Source: HGM04593 sp045588485 (GTDB taxonomy: Bacteria > Bacteroidota > Bacteroidia > Bacteroidales > Bacteroidaceae). From it: a stretch of 39,296 nt of DNA. Each line of letters starts with the position of its first letter. Position 1 is the stretch's first letter. The position numbers and the translations under genes are program-made. The notes beneath the pieces are model-generated. The model had not been told where the DNA came from and made no database searches. It saw only the letters and a program-made list of their open reading frames with translations. Below, one piece after another: positions 31,110 through 38,956 of this stretch. The DNA is taken from the NCBI GenBank assembly GCA_045588485.1, contig JAZNEI010000071.1:1-39296 (forward strand), written 5' to 3'.

Positions 31110-33386
31110 ATGGAAATTTCTTATCTGTTAATTGTCGCCTTTATGTTTATGCTGGCGATAATCGACTTGACGGTTGGAGTGAGCAACGATGCCGTGAACT
31201 TCCTGAGCTCAGCTGTCGGCAGCAAAGCTGCAAAATTGCGTACAGTGCTGATTGTTGCCTCTGTAGGAGTGTTTGTCGGTGCCGCGTTCAGTAGCGGTAT
31301 GATGGATATTGCTCGACATGGTATCTTCCAACCGCAGTATTTTTATTTCAGTGAGGTTATGTGTATCTTCCTTGCAGTGGTAATCAGTGATGTATTCCTA
31401 CTCGACCTCTTTAACTCCTTGGGATTACCAACGTCTACAACGGTGTCGATGGTATTTGAACTTCTTGGAGCCGCATTTATAATCTCAATCATTAAGATGT
31501 CTACCGATACAATGCCCGAGGTTCCCGATGAAGGCATACTTGCTCTTCTTAATACCGAGAAGGCATTGACAATGATTATTTCAATCTTCCTTTCGGTGGC
31601 AATTGCATTTGTTTTCGGTCTTATCGTACAGTGGATTTCACGCCTTATATTTACTTTCCACTTCCGTCGTAATTTGGCTGCCAAGATAGGTGTTTTCGGT
31701 GGTATCGCAGTAACGGCTATCCTTTATTTTATGCTTATGAAGGGTCTTAAAGGTAGTACATTGGTTCCGACGGATGTGAAAGAGTTTATCAACAATAATA
31801 CTTTAATGCTCATTGTTGTCTCTTTTGTGTTTTTTACAATACTGATGCAGGTGCTTCATTGGCTTAAGGTAAATGTGCTTAAGATAGTGGTACTTATTGG
31901 AACATTCTCTTTGGCATTGGCATTTGCCGGTAACGACCTTGTGAACTTCATTGGTGTTACGTTGGCTGGCTTGTCTTCGTTTATTGACTTTACCGATAAT
32001 GGTGCAGGTATTGCAGCCGACCAATTTGTGATGACCTCTCTTACCGAGTCGGCAAAGACTCCTGTATATTTCCTTATCGGTGCAGGTGCTATAATGGTAT
32101 TTGCTCTTTGTACAAGCAAGAAAGCCAAGAAGGTGCTTCAGACATCTATTAACCTTACGAGTCAGAAGAATGAAGATAATGATATGTTCGGTTCTTCTCC
32201 TTTGGCGCGTAACATTGTACGTGTTACAACAAATATGGTTACTGCAATTTCGCGTAAGACTCCCGATAATGTGAAAGCGTGGGTGAATAAGCGTTTTGCG
32301 CCGTTAGAGGAACGTGAGGATGTGGCATTCGACCTTGTGCGTGCATCGGTTAATCTTGTGCTTGCGGGTCTGCTTATTGCATTGGGTACATCATTGAAAC
32401 TCCCCCTCTCTACAACATACGTTACATTTATGGTGGGTATGGGTTCTTCGCTTGCCGACCGTGCTTGGGGGCGTGAGAGCGCTGTATATCGTGTTACAGG
32501 TGTTGTATCGGTAATAGGCGGATGGTTCATCACTGCCGGCGCAGCATTCATCCTTGCTGCTTTGGTTGCAACAATTATGTATTTTGGAGGTATAGTAGCT
32601 ATGTATATAATGATTGCAGTTGTTATCTATCTGCTTATACAGAGCCACATAAACTATAACAAGAAACAGAGTATAGAAAAGCAGGATACAAAGATGGAGA
32701 TTATTATGTCTTCCGAGAATCCTGACGAGATTTGGGAACAGTTAAAACTCCATTCTGCCGAAACACTTTCTAAGACTTTGACATTCTCGGCCGAGACATA
32801 TAAGTTGCTTTTTGAAGCGTTTGCCAAAGACGACCATCGACCGTTGCGCAGTTCACTCATTAAAATTGACGATGAGAAGAATCTGATGAAAAAGATGCGT
32901 CGAAGCGAGACACGTGGTATGCAGCGAATAGATAAAGCCATTGCTATTGAGCGCAGCACATGGTATCATCTGTGTACAAACAGTTGCCAGCAGATGCTGA
33001 ACACTCTTACACGTATCTGTAAACCAATGAAAGAGCATGCCGAGAATAGTTTCAGTCCTCTGTCTAAACAGTATATTGATGAGTTTACCCCCTATTGTAT
33101 GGATGTTTACAAGGTACTTGTTGATATCAATAATATAATAGCCACAGGTGACTTCACAACTGCCGATGAGGTCTCCGACAGAGGTAAAGATTTGAAGCAT
33201 GCACTTGCCAATCTGCGTAAGGTACAGACAATGCGCCTGCATCAGAGTCCGGGCAGTCTGCGTATGGATTTTGTATATCTGAACCTTATTCAAGAGTCGC
33301 ATGAGTTGCTTAGTGAGGTGCGTAACCTTTTGCGTGGAGGACAGAAGTTCTTCTCCAAGGTTAATGCAACAAAGACTATTGAATAA
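31110..33386 (+). CDS. Inorganic phosphate transporter (PiT) with PhoU-like C-terminal domain
   Basis: PiT proteins carry phosphate, usually as a metal-phosphate complex, with protons or sodium across the inner membrane. The 758-residue protein has the two signature repeats: GVSNDAVNFLSSAVGSKAA near the start and FAGNDLVNFIGVTLAGLSSF in the middle, within about 12 membrane segments up to residue 520. Residues about 530-758 are soluble and helical, with charged bundles and a PhoU-like pattern (ISSEN..., RGKDLKHALANLRKVQTM). The fused tail probably replaces the separate PhoU-like gene that many genomes place beside pit. Promoter at 30980; a G+C-rich hairpin follows at 33401-33431. Confidence 0.93.
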   Translation: MEISYLLIVAFMFMLAIIDLTVGVSNDAVNFLSSAVGSKAAKLRTVLIVASVGVFVGAAFSSGMMDIARHGIFQPQYFYFSEVMCIFLAVVISDVFLLDLFNSLGLPTSTTVSMVFELLGAAFIISIIKMSTDTMPEVPDEGILALLNTEKALTMIISIFLSVAIAFVFGLIVQWISRLIFTFHFRRNLAAKIGVFGGIAVTAILYFMLMKGLKGSTLVPTDVKEFINNNTLMLIVVSFVFFTILMQVLHWLKVNVLKIVVLIGTFSLALAFAGNDLVNFIGVTLAGLSSFIDFTDNGAGIAADQFVMTSLTESAKTPVYFLIGAGAIMVFALCTSKKAKKVLQTSINLTSQKNEDNDMFGSSPLARNIVRVTTNMVTAISRKTPDNVKAWVNKRFAPLEEREDVAFDLVRASVNLVLAGLLIALGTSLKLPLSTTYVTFMVGMGSSLADRAWGRESAVYRVTGVVSVIGGWFITAGAAFILAALVATIMYFGGIVAMYIMIAVVIYLLIQSHINYNKKQSIEKQDTKMEIIMSSENPDEIWEQLKLHSAETLSKTLTFSAETYKLLFEAFAKDDHRPLRSSLIKIDDEKNLMKKMRRSETRGMQRIDKAIAIERSTWYHLCTNSCQQMLNTLTRICKPMKEHAENSFSPLSKQYIDEFTPYCMDVYKVLVDINNIIATGDFTTADEVSDRGKDLKHALANLRKVQTMRLHQSPGSLRMDFVYLNLIQESHELLSEVRNLLRGGQKFFSKVNATKTIE

Positions 33387-33400
33387 TAATGAATAAATCT

Positions 33401-33431
33401 TCTCCCCCGCCATAAAAAAAGACGGGGGAGA
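33401..33431 (+). terminator. Terminator after the phosphate transporter
   Basis: TCTCCCCCG at 33401-33409 pairs with CGGGGGAGA at 33423-33431 over an A-rich loop. The tail after the stem is only moderately T-rich. Confidence 0.6.
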
Positions 33432-33457
33432 GTTGTAATAATTATAAAACTAATGAT

Positions 33458-34297
33458 ATGAAGAAACATATAGGAGCACACGTGTCGGCAAGTGGAGGAG
33501 TAGAGAATGCTCCAAGCAATGCTGTGAAAATCGGTGCAGATGCTTTTGCACTTTTTACCAAGAATCAACGCCAGTGGGTCTCGGCACCACTTACCGAAAA
33601 GAGTATCGAGCTGTTTAAGCAGCGATGTAGCGAGGGTGGTTTTGATGCACGTTATATCCTGCCGCATGATAGTTATCTTATTAACCTTGGTAATCCCGAC
33701 GAAGAGGCACAGCAAAAGTCGCGTGCAGCATTCATTGATGAGATGAAACGTTGCGAACTACTTGGTTTGCAATTGCTAAACTTTCATCCGGGAAGCCATC
33801 TTAACAAGATTTCTATCGAGGAGTGCCTCGACAGGATAGCAGAGAATATAAACCTTGCTCTCTCAATGACAAATGGAGTGACTGCGGTAATTGAGAATAC
33901 GGCAGGTCAGGGCAGTAATCTTGGTAATAGGTTCGAGGAGATACGTTACATTATCGACCGCATCGAGGATAAGAGTCGTGTGGGGTATTGCATTGATACC
34001 TGTCACACTTACTCGGCTGGCTATGATATTGTGGGTGATTACGAAGGTGTATTTACACGTCTCGACGATATTGTAGGTTTGGAATACCTGCGCGGTATAC
34101 ACCTTAATGATACAAAGAAAGCCTTAGGCTCACGTGTCGACCGTCATGAGAGTATAGGCCTGGGACTGCTGGGCGAGGAGTTTTTTAAGCGTTTTATGCG
34201 TGACAGTCGTTTCGATAATGTACCTATTATACTTGAAACTCCCGATGAGAGCCGTTGGGCCGACGAGATTGCACTTCTAAGAAGTTATGAGGAGTAA
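33458..34297 (+). CDS. nfo: Endonuclease IV
   Basis: Nfo cuts DNA at abasic sites in base excision repair, using three zinc ions. The 279-residue protein starts MKKHIGAHVSASGGVENAP and holds the family's metal and substrate motifs: LLNFHPGSHLN, VIENTAGQGSNLG, GYCIDTCHTYSAGYD and GIHLNDTKKALGSRVDRHE. Length is standard, and every zinc-ligand motif I checked is in place. It lies 71 bases after the PiT gene, behind a terminator-like hairpin, so it may have its own promoter. A terminator at 34502-34545 follows the repeat at 34306. Confidence 0.96.
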   Translation: MKKHIGAHVSASGGVENAPSNAVKIGADAFALFTKNQRQWVSAPLTEKSIELFKQRCSEGGFDARYILPHDSYLINLGNPDEEAQQKSRAAFIDEMKRCELLGLQLLNFHPGSHLNKISIEECLDRIAENINLALSMTNGVTAVIENTAGQGSNLGNRFEEIRYIIDRIEDKSRVGYCIDTCHTYSAGYDIVGDYEGVFTRLDDIVGLEYLRGIHLNDTKKALGSRVDRHESIGLGLLGEEFFKRFMRDSRFDNVPIILETPDESRWADEIALLRSYEE

Positions 34298-34305
34298 TTC
34301 TGTTA

Positions 34306-34460
34306 TATTTTAGGCAATTATATACAAAATACACAATATGTAAAGAATCATCTTGAACGAAAGATTGTCATTTTGAACGAAAGATTGTCATCTCGAACGT
34401 ATGTGAGAGATCTATATAATCCTTTATCTAGATTTCTCCTCCCATATAGTGTCGTCGAAA
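34306..34460 (+). repeat. Dispersed repeat, copy A of an inverted pair
   Basis: This about 155-base element contains two 20-base tandem units of the form TTGAACGAAAGATTGTCATC. Then come the bases CTCGAACGTATGTGAGAGAT and a downstream arm with AATCCTTTAT and AGATTTCTC. The same sequence, with three tandem units, lies in opposite orientation at 36431-36610. Short relatives of the GAACGT...GAGAGATCT core are common between genes in this phylum. Confidence 0.75.
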
Positions 34461-34501
34461 TGTCAACCTTGTGTAAATTGCCATATTTTAGTAAAGTTTA
34501 T

Positions 34502-34545
34502 TAAAGCTGTTTGGGGTGAAAATGCTCCGGACAGCTTTATTTTTT
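34502..34545 (+). terminator. Terminator downstream of nfo
   Basis: TAAAGCTGT at 34502-34510 pairs with ACAGCTTTA at 34531-34539, followed by TTTTTTATT. It is the only strong stop signal between nfo and the next gene. Confidence 0.7.
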
Positions 34546-34776
34546 ATTATCTGCAGAATGTTAATTTAGATTTTTTAACAAAGGGCTAAATGATTGTGTG
34601 ATAATAATTTATCTTTTGTGTATGGCTGTTCTTCTGCTGTATATATGACTTTATATTTCCCTTTTTTTTGATTAAATTTACATAGGAAATTACTGCCGAT
34701 TATGGTTAGAATGTGAAGTTCTTTATTGTTCCTATCATGATAAGGCGGTATGTTGTATTAATTAAAAAATGTTTTT

Positions 34777-35085
34777 ATGAATAAGATTTATCAAGAGCCT
34801 ATTAAAAAGGCTGAGTTGTTAATTGATGGTGTTAAAAGTTGTGCCGATTCGTTATTGAAAAAAGGTATTTCGATAGATGTTGAGGCTCTTGGCAGTGCTT
34901 GTCGTGCACTCGAAGAGACAGCAGTAGCACAGGATGAGGCTGATGCAAAACTGAAAGAGGCGCGTGAAGCGGCTCATAAGTGTCTTGACGAACTAAAAGA
35001 GATTTTCAATGCGTCTAAAACTCCTATCAAGCAGAACTATGCTCCCGAGGCTTGGCTCTCATTCGGAATTCAGGACAAGAAATAA
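34777..35085 (+). CDS. Unknown small helical protein
   Basis: A 102-residue soluble protein with no family I recognise. It is mostly helix: IKKAELLIDGVKSCADSLLK, a central EALGSACRALEETAVAQDEA stretch, then KLKEAREAAHKCLDELKEIF. The C-terminal 25 residues (TPIKQNYAPEAWLSFGIQDKK) look less ordered. There is no signal peptide or membrane segment. The codon pattern resembles that of its neighbours, and a strong terminator follows directly at 35105-35136, which supports a real transcribed gene. It lies inside the block bounded by inverted repeats. Confidence 0.7.
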   Translation: MNKIYQEPIKKAELLIDGVKSCADSLLKKGISIDVEALGSACRALEETAVAQDEADAKLKEAREAAHKCLDELKEIFNASKTPIKQNYAPEAWLSFGIQDKK

Positions 35086-35104
35086 TATTTGTCTGTTTTA
35101 AAAT

Positions 35105-35145
35105 ATAACTCTGATGTACTCTTACATCAGAGTTATATTTATTTT
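35105..35145. terminator. Bidirectional terminator between convergent genes
   Basis: ATAACTCTGATGTA at 35105-35118 pairs perfectly with TACATCAGAGTTAT at 35123-35136. T-rich sequence follows on the plus strand (ATTTATTTTTTCTC) and A-rich sequence precedes it (AAAATATAA), so it can stop both the 34777 gene and the lipoprotein gene. Confidence 0.85.
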
Positions 35146-36302
35146 TTCTCTATTATCCATAGTTCTTTCCAAATAGGCTTGAACTGAAATTGGTCTATGC
35201 TGCCTCGAGGAACATATATTTTTGTCGGCTTTTGAGGTAATGCTCCATCGGGTGCTATGTCAAATGCTTTGTTGCCTAACACTTCAATCTCCTTTATGGC
35301 TCCACACACTCCTAGTGCTAAAGACTCTATGCTCTTTATGCTTTTCGGAAGTGTTATATTTGTCAGTGATGAACAGCCCGCAAAAGCTCCTTCGCCAATC
35401 TCTTCGAGTCCTTCGTTGAACGTTATGCTTGCAAGCGATGAACATCTTTCGAATGCCCAACTGCTTACCCTCTTCACTTCCGAGGGTAGCTCTATTTGTT
35501 TAAGTGAACTGCATCGGTTGAAAATATCCATCGGAAGGTTTTTTATACCTTTGGGCAGAGTAACCTCCTCTAAATTTTCACACATGGCAAAGAGACCGTT
35601 TGAAAGTGCATCTAAGGTCGATGGTAATTCCATTTTTTTTAGTGACAGGCAGTTGCTGAATGCCTCGTCTCCTATGCTTTTAAGATTTTTTGGAAAATCT
35701 ACCTCTTTCAGTGATGCGCACCCGAAAAACGCCCCCTCGGGGATACTTTCTATCCTATCGTTCAATGCGATACTTTGCAACGAGACGCAGTTTCTGAAAC
35801 AGTAATCTCCAATACTCTCGATACTTTCGGGTAGTGTAAGCTCTGTTAATCTTTTGCAGCGCGAAAGTGCTTCCTCGCCCAACAGAGTTACTCCATCCGG
35901 TATATTAATTTCAACTATCTTGTCGCATCCCGAAAAAGCCTTTGTACCTATCTGTTTTATACCATCGGGCAGGATTATCTTCTGAAGATTGCGTTGTTGG
36001 TAGAGGGCATAATCATCAATAGATGTTACACGGTACTCTCTGTTGTCAACTGTTACGATAGATGGGATAGTTAGCCGGCCTCTATGAAACAGACGATTGG
36101 CCGAGTTGTAACTCTTGCCTTCACTGTTGTCCCAGGTAAGGGATACTTCATCAGTGCCTGTTATTCTGAAATAGAGTGTAGTGGTGTCGTTGAATGTGGC
36201 TGTTATTCTCTCTTCATTGATGGTTGATGATGTTTGCTTGTTATTCTCTGTCCCACACGCAACTATAAGGGCTGTTGCAAATAATATTAAAAATCTACGC
36301 AT
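35139..36302 (-). CDS. BspA-type leucine-rich repeat lipoprotein
   Basis: A 387-residue surface or periplasmic lipoprotein. The head MRRFLILFATALIVACG ends in a lipobox with the lipidated cysteine at C16. After a linker and a small beta domain (about 25-95) come about ten LRR_5 repeats of roughly 23 residues, with the pattern IGxxAFxxCxxLxxIxLPxxIxxI (for example GTKAFSGCDKIVEINIPDGV). Proteins of this kind bind host or bacterial surfaces in oral and gut Bacteroidales. No transport or Por-secretion tail is visible. It lies inside the inverted-repeat block and has its own promoter on the minus strand at 36326-36357. Confidence 0.9.
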   Translation of the reverse strand: MRRFLILFATALIVACGTENNKQTSSTINEERITATFNDTTTLYFRITGTDEVSLTWDNSEGKSYNSANRLFHRGRLTIPSIVTVDNREYRVTSIDDYALYQQRNLQKIILPDGIKQIGTKAFSGCDKIVEINIPDGVTLLGEEALSRCKRLTELTLPESIESIGDYCFRNCVSLQSIALNDRIESIPEGAFFGCASLKEVDFPKNLKSIGDEAFSNCLSLKKMELPSTLDALSNGLFAMCENLEEVTLPKGIKNLPMDIFNRCSSLKQIELPSEVKRVSSWAFERCSSLASITFNEGLEEIGEGAFAGCSSLTNITLPKSIKSIESLALGVCGAIKEIEVLGNKAFDIAPDGALPQKPTKIYVPRGSIDQFQFKPIWKELWIIEKK

Positions 36303-36325
36303 AGTCGATTACTTTTTTCTTGTGT

Positions 36326-36357
36326 GCGAAGATAATTCAAAGTATGCTTATAAACAA
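36326..36357 (-). promoter_or_regulatory. Promoter of the BspA-like lipoprotein gene
   Basis: On the minus strand TTG (complement of 36355-36357), a 20-base spacer and TATCTTCGC (complement of 36326-36334) fit the local promoter form. The start codon is only 24 bases downstream, so the leader is very short. Confidence 0.6.
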
Positions 36358-36430
36358 TCGGACGCTGTTTAAATTCCTTTTTATAATTAAATAAATAATG
36401 GAAATTATATAGCAATATACATAAGGTTCT

Positions 36431-36610
36431 CCTTTCGACAACCATATATGGGAAGAGAAATCTCAATAAAGGATTAATTAGATCTCTCACATACGTTCGA
36501 GATGACAATCTTTTGTTCAAGATGACAATCTTTCGTTCGGGATGACAATCTTTTATTCGTGATGATTCTTTAATATTGTGTAACTTTGTATGTAAATGCC
36601 TAAATAATTT
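36431..36610 (-). repeat. Dispersed repeat, copy B of an inverted pair
   Basis: Read on the minus strand this about 180-base element matches copy A (34306-34460) over nearly its whole length. It has three 20-base tandem units (GATTGTCAT cores) against two in copy A, then the shared GAACGTATGTGAGAGATCTA and the arm ending in GAAATCTC-type sequence. Differences are scattered single bases, so the two copies are not a recent exact duplication. Confidence 0.75.
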
Positions 36611-36697
36611 ATAAAGCTGTTTTTTTGTCTTTAACTAACTATTTTTCTTTGTTAACTAAAAAAAATCGTTACTAAACTAAAAAATATTATTGAAATG

Positions 36698-36729
36698 TTT
36701 GTTTTTGACAAAATAAATCCCTTACTTTG
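36698..36729 (+). promoter_or_regulatory. Promoter of the blaI-like gene
   Basis: TTTG at 36698-36701, a 21-base spacer and TACTTTGC from 36723 fit the Bacteroidota promoter with one mismatch. Transcription would begin near 36736, about 60 bases before the ATG. Confidence 0.6.
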
Positions 36730-36735
36730 CACTGT

Positions 36736-36752
36736 AACTAATAAATTTAGTT
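36736..36752 (+). promoter_or_regulatory. Possible BlaI-type operator
   Basis: AACTAA-TAAAT-TTAGTT is an inverted repeat of 6-base arms with a 5-base spacer, lying on the predicted transcription start of the blaI-like gene. Similar AACTAA half-sites occur upstream at about 36630-36680. Repressors of this family bind such symmetric sites at their own promoters. Confidence 0.4.
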
Positions 36753-36795
36753 GTTGACGAAAGGAAAATAGTTTTATTGCAAATGCTTTTATGAT

Positions 36796-37152
36796 ATGAA
36801 AAGTTTAACCAATCGCGAAGAGGAAATAATGAAAATATTCTGGGAACGCGGCCCTCTGTTTGTAAGGGAGATGCTTGAATATTTCGATGAGCCGAAACCA
36901 CATTTTAATACTGTATCTACTATTGTACGTGGGCTCGAAGAGAAGGGTTTTGTAGCACATAAATCCTACGGACCTACATATCAGTATTACGCAGCTATAA
37001 GTGAGGAGGAGTATGGTCGCCGCACTATTAAAAGTGTTGTGGGACGATACTTTAAGAACTCTTATCTGAGTGCTGTCTCGTCACTTGTCGAGGATGAAAA
37101 AATATCGCTCGATGAATTGCGTGAACTTATCGAGAAGGTAAACAAACAGTAA
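36796..37152 (+). CDS. BlaI/MecI/CopY-family transcriptional repressor
   Basis: A 118-residue winged-helix repressor: MKSLTNREEEIMKIFWERGP, then FVREMLEYFDEPKPHFNTVSTIVRGLEEKGFV with the recognition helix, and a C-terminal dimerisation helix (SLVEDEKISLDELRELIEKV). Family members are released from DNA when the partner M56 membrane peptidase senses a signal and cleaves them. The partner is the next gene, 31 bases downstream. No beta-lactamase is present in the window, so the signal is probably not a beta-lactam; in Bacteroidota such pairs are common and mostly uncharacterised. Confidence 0.92.
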   Translation: MKSLTNREEEIMKIFWERGPLFVREMLEYFDEPKPHFNTVSTIVRGLEEKGFVAHKSYGPTYQYYAAISEEEYGRRTIKSVVGRYFKNSYLSAVSSLVEDEKISLDELRELIEKVNKQ

Positions 37153-37183
37153 TTCATTCATATATAACGGTAGGAAAATCATT

Positions 37184-38956
37184 ATGGCTGCAATTCTTAT
37201 ATATCTTATAAAATGGGCGCTGTTGCTTGTGGTGGGAGTGGCTCTGTTTATGCTGCTTATGAGAGGCGAGACTTTCCATCGCTTTAATCGTTGGCTGTTG
37301 CTTGCCATTGCTGTTCTATCAATGGTGTTGCCTGCTATGAATTTTTCTATCGAGTCGCCGATGAGACGCTTTTCTTCACTAATCGAGCAGCTTGTCATGG
37401 GAGACGATGGCGCAAATGTAAATGTGTCGATAATGGTAGATGCACCTATCATGCAGTCGGTTATAGATGATAATGTTACCGATAATGCAACGCTATTGCA
37501 GCATATATCATCATTTGGGACATTGGAGTGGGTGCTTGTAGTGTATGTTTTTGTAGCTCTGCTACTTGTAGTGCGTTTGCTCTATATGTATTTGCGGATA
37601 GCTGTTATTCTGCGCAGTGGAGTACGCGATGATATATCACAATATGGTGTTGATAGTTGTGCGCATCTTATGGTGCATAATACCAACTACAAACCTTTCA
37701 GTTGGTTTGGATGGGTGTCGATTTCTCGCACCGACCTCGACGAATGTGGCCGTGAGATACTCACACACGAAGCTGCACACGTACATTGTCGGCACTCTTT
37801 CGACATACTGTTTGCCGATATTATAATAATTCTTCAGTGGTTCAACCCTATGGCTTGGATTATGAAAAGTCTGCTTAAGGATATTCACGAATATGAAGCC
37901 GATAGCGCGGTGTTGACAGCCGGCATCGATGCCAAAAGCTATCAGCTGCTAATAATAAAAAAAGCCGTTGGCGCAAGGCTCTACTCAATTGCCAACAGCT
38001 TTAATCACAGTTTAACCAAAAAACGTATCACTATGATGTACAAAGAAAAATCAAGTTTGTGGCGCTGTACAAAAGCATTGTACATTGTGCCGTTGGCGGT
38101 TCTTGCCGCCTGCAGTTTCTCGTCGCCCAAAAGCGATGTCGAGGACAAAGGTAATGAAAAAATTGTAAACACTGCTACTGATGGCGAAATAAGTAACCTT
38201 GATGTGCAGGTTTCAAGAGACGGGCGTGAAGTTGTCGAGGTGTTAAATGTTAGGAAAGACCCTGAGGTTGCTGCCGAGTATCCCGGTGGAACACCCGCAT
38301 TGATGAGATTTCTGTCAATGAAAGTAAAGTATCCTAAGGAAGCCGAGAAAAGAGGCGAACAGGGTAAAGCATACGTGCAATTTGTGGTAAAGAACGATGG
38401 AAATGTCGATTATGTTCAAATAGCCAAGACTTCAGGCTCTAAGGTGCTCGACGATGAGGCTGTGCGTGTGGTAAAATCGATGCCTCGTTGGACACCTGCC
38501 AAGCAGGATGGTGAGAATGTAAGTTCGATGCTTACCTTGCCTGTAGCCTTTAAATTAGGCGATATACCAACGGTTGCAGTCGATGCTCCCGAGGGTAAAA
38601 ATGAGGTTGTCGATGTAAAGATTACTGCGGTTGATGAAGAGATTTATCAGGTTGTAGAGCAAATGCCCGAGTTTAAAGGCGGAATGGGTGCGCTTATGAA
38701 ATATCTGTCAAGTAATATTAACTACCCTCAGGAGGCGAAAGATAAGAATATTCAAGGAAAATCATTAATTAGATTTGTTGTAGAGAAAGATGGCTCGATA
38801 ACAGATGTAGAGGTTGCGAGATCCTCGGGTAACGACTTGCTCGACCAGGAGTCAATGCGTGTGGTAAAGTCAATGCCCAAATGGAATCCCGGTAAACAGA
38901 GTGGCAGGGCAGTGCGTACGCGTTTCGTACTACCTGTAATGTTCCGACTGCAATAA
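37184..38956 (+). CDS. M56 (BlaR1-like) membrane peptidase with two TonB-type C-terminal domains
   Basis: Of 590 residues, 1-300 hold the BlaR1-type membrane domain: several hydrophobic helices, the zinc motif HEAAH at 195-199, and a downstream acidic ligand in HEYEADSAV (E238). Residues 296-312 contain VPLAVLAACS, resembling a lipobox with cysteine C310 at the end of a hydrophobic helix. The rest is periplasmic and carries two similar TonB C-terminal domains of about 95 residues, one with ALMRFLSMKVKYPKEAEKRG and one with ALMKYLSSNINYPQEAKDKN; both contain VVKSMPxWxPxKQ. So the sensor may touch an outer-membrane TonB-dependent transporter. It works with the BlaI-like repressor upstream. The penicillin-binding sensor domain of true BlaR1 is absent. 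Confidence 0.9.
   Translation: MAAILIYLIKWALLLVVGVALFMLLMRGETFHRFNRWLLLAIAVLSMVLPAMNFSIESPMRRFSSLIEQLVMGDDGANVNVSIMVDAPIMQSVIDDNVTDNATLLQHISSFGTLEWVLVVYVFVALLLVVRLLYMYLRIAVILRSGVRDDISQYGVDSCAHLMVHNTNYKPFSWFGWVSISRTDLDECGREILTHEAAHVHCRHSFDILFADIIIILQWFNPMAWIMKSLLKDIHEYEADSAVLTAGIDAKSYQLLIIKKAVGARLYSIANSFNHSLTKKRITMMYKEKSSLWRCTKALYIVPLAVLAACSFSSPKSDVEDKGNEKIVNTATDGEISNLDVQVSRDGREVVEVLNVRKDPEVAAEYPGGTPALMRFLSMKVKYPKEAEKRGEQGKAYVQFVVKNDGNVDYVQIAKTSGSKVLDDEAVRVVKSMPRWTPAKQDGENVSSMLTLPVAFKLGDIPTVAVDAPEGKNEVVDVKITAVDEEIYQVVEQMPEFKGGMGALMKYLSSNINYPQEAKDKNIQGKSLIRFVVEKDGSITDVEVARSSGNDLLDQESMRVVKSMPKWNPGKQSGRAVRTRFVLPVMFRLQ

Larger units (their letters stand above)
34298..34776. other. Intergenic region with dispersed repeat and terminator
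   Basis: 479 bases without a gene. It contains repeat copy A (34306-34460), a good terminator (34502-34545) and an AT-rich stretch leading to the 34777 gene. TAAATTTAC near 34674 is a weak -7 candidate. Confidence 0.6.
36303..36795. other. Divergent intergenic region with repeat copy B
   Basis: 493 bases with no gene. They hold the lipoprotein promoter (minus, 36326-36357), repeat copy B (36431-36610), several AACTAA half-sites at about 36630-36680, and the blaI promoter and operator (36698-36752). Confidence 0.6.

Noticed and set aside
34350..34400. CRISPR-like short tandem repeats
   Set aside because: The 20-base units are directly adjacent with no spacers and no cas genes are present; they belong to a dispersed intergenic repeat.
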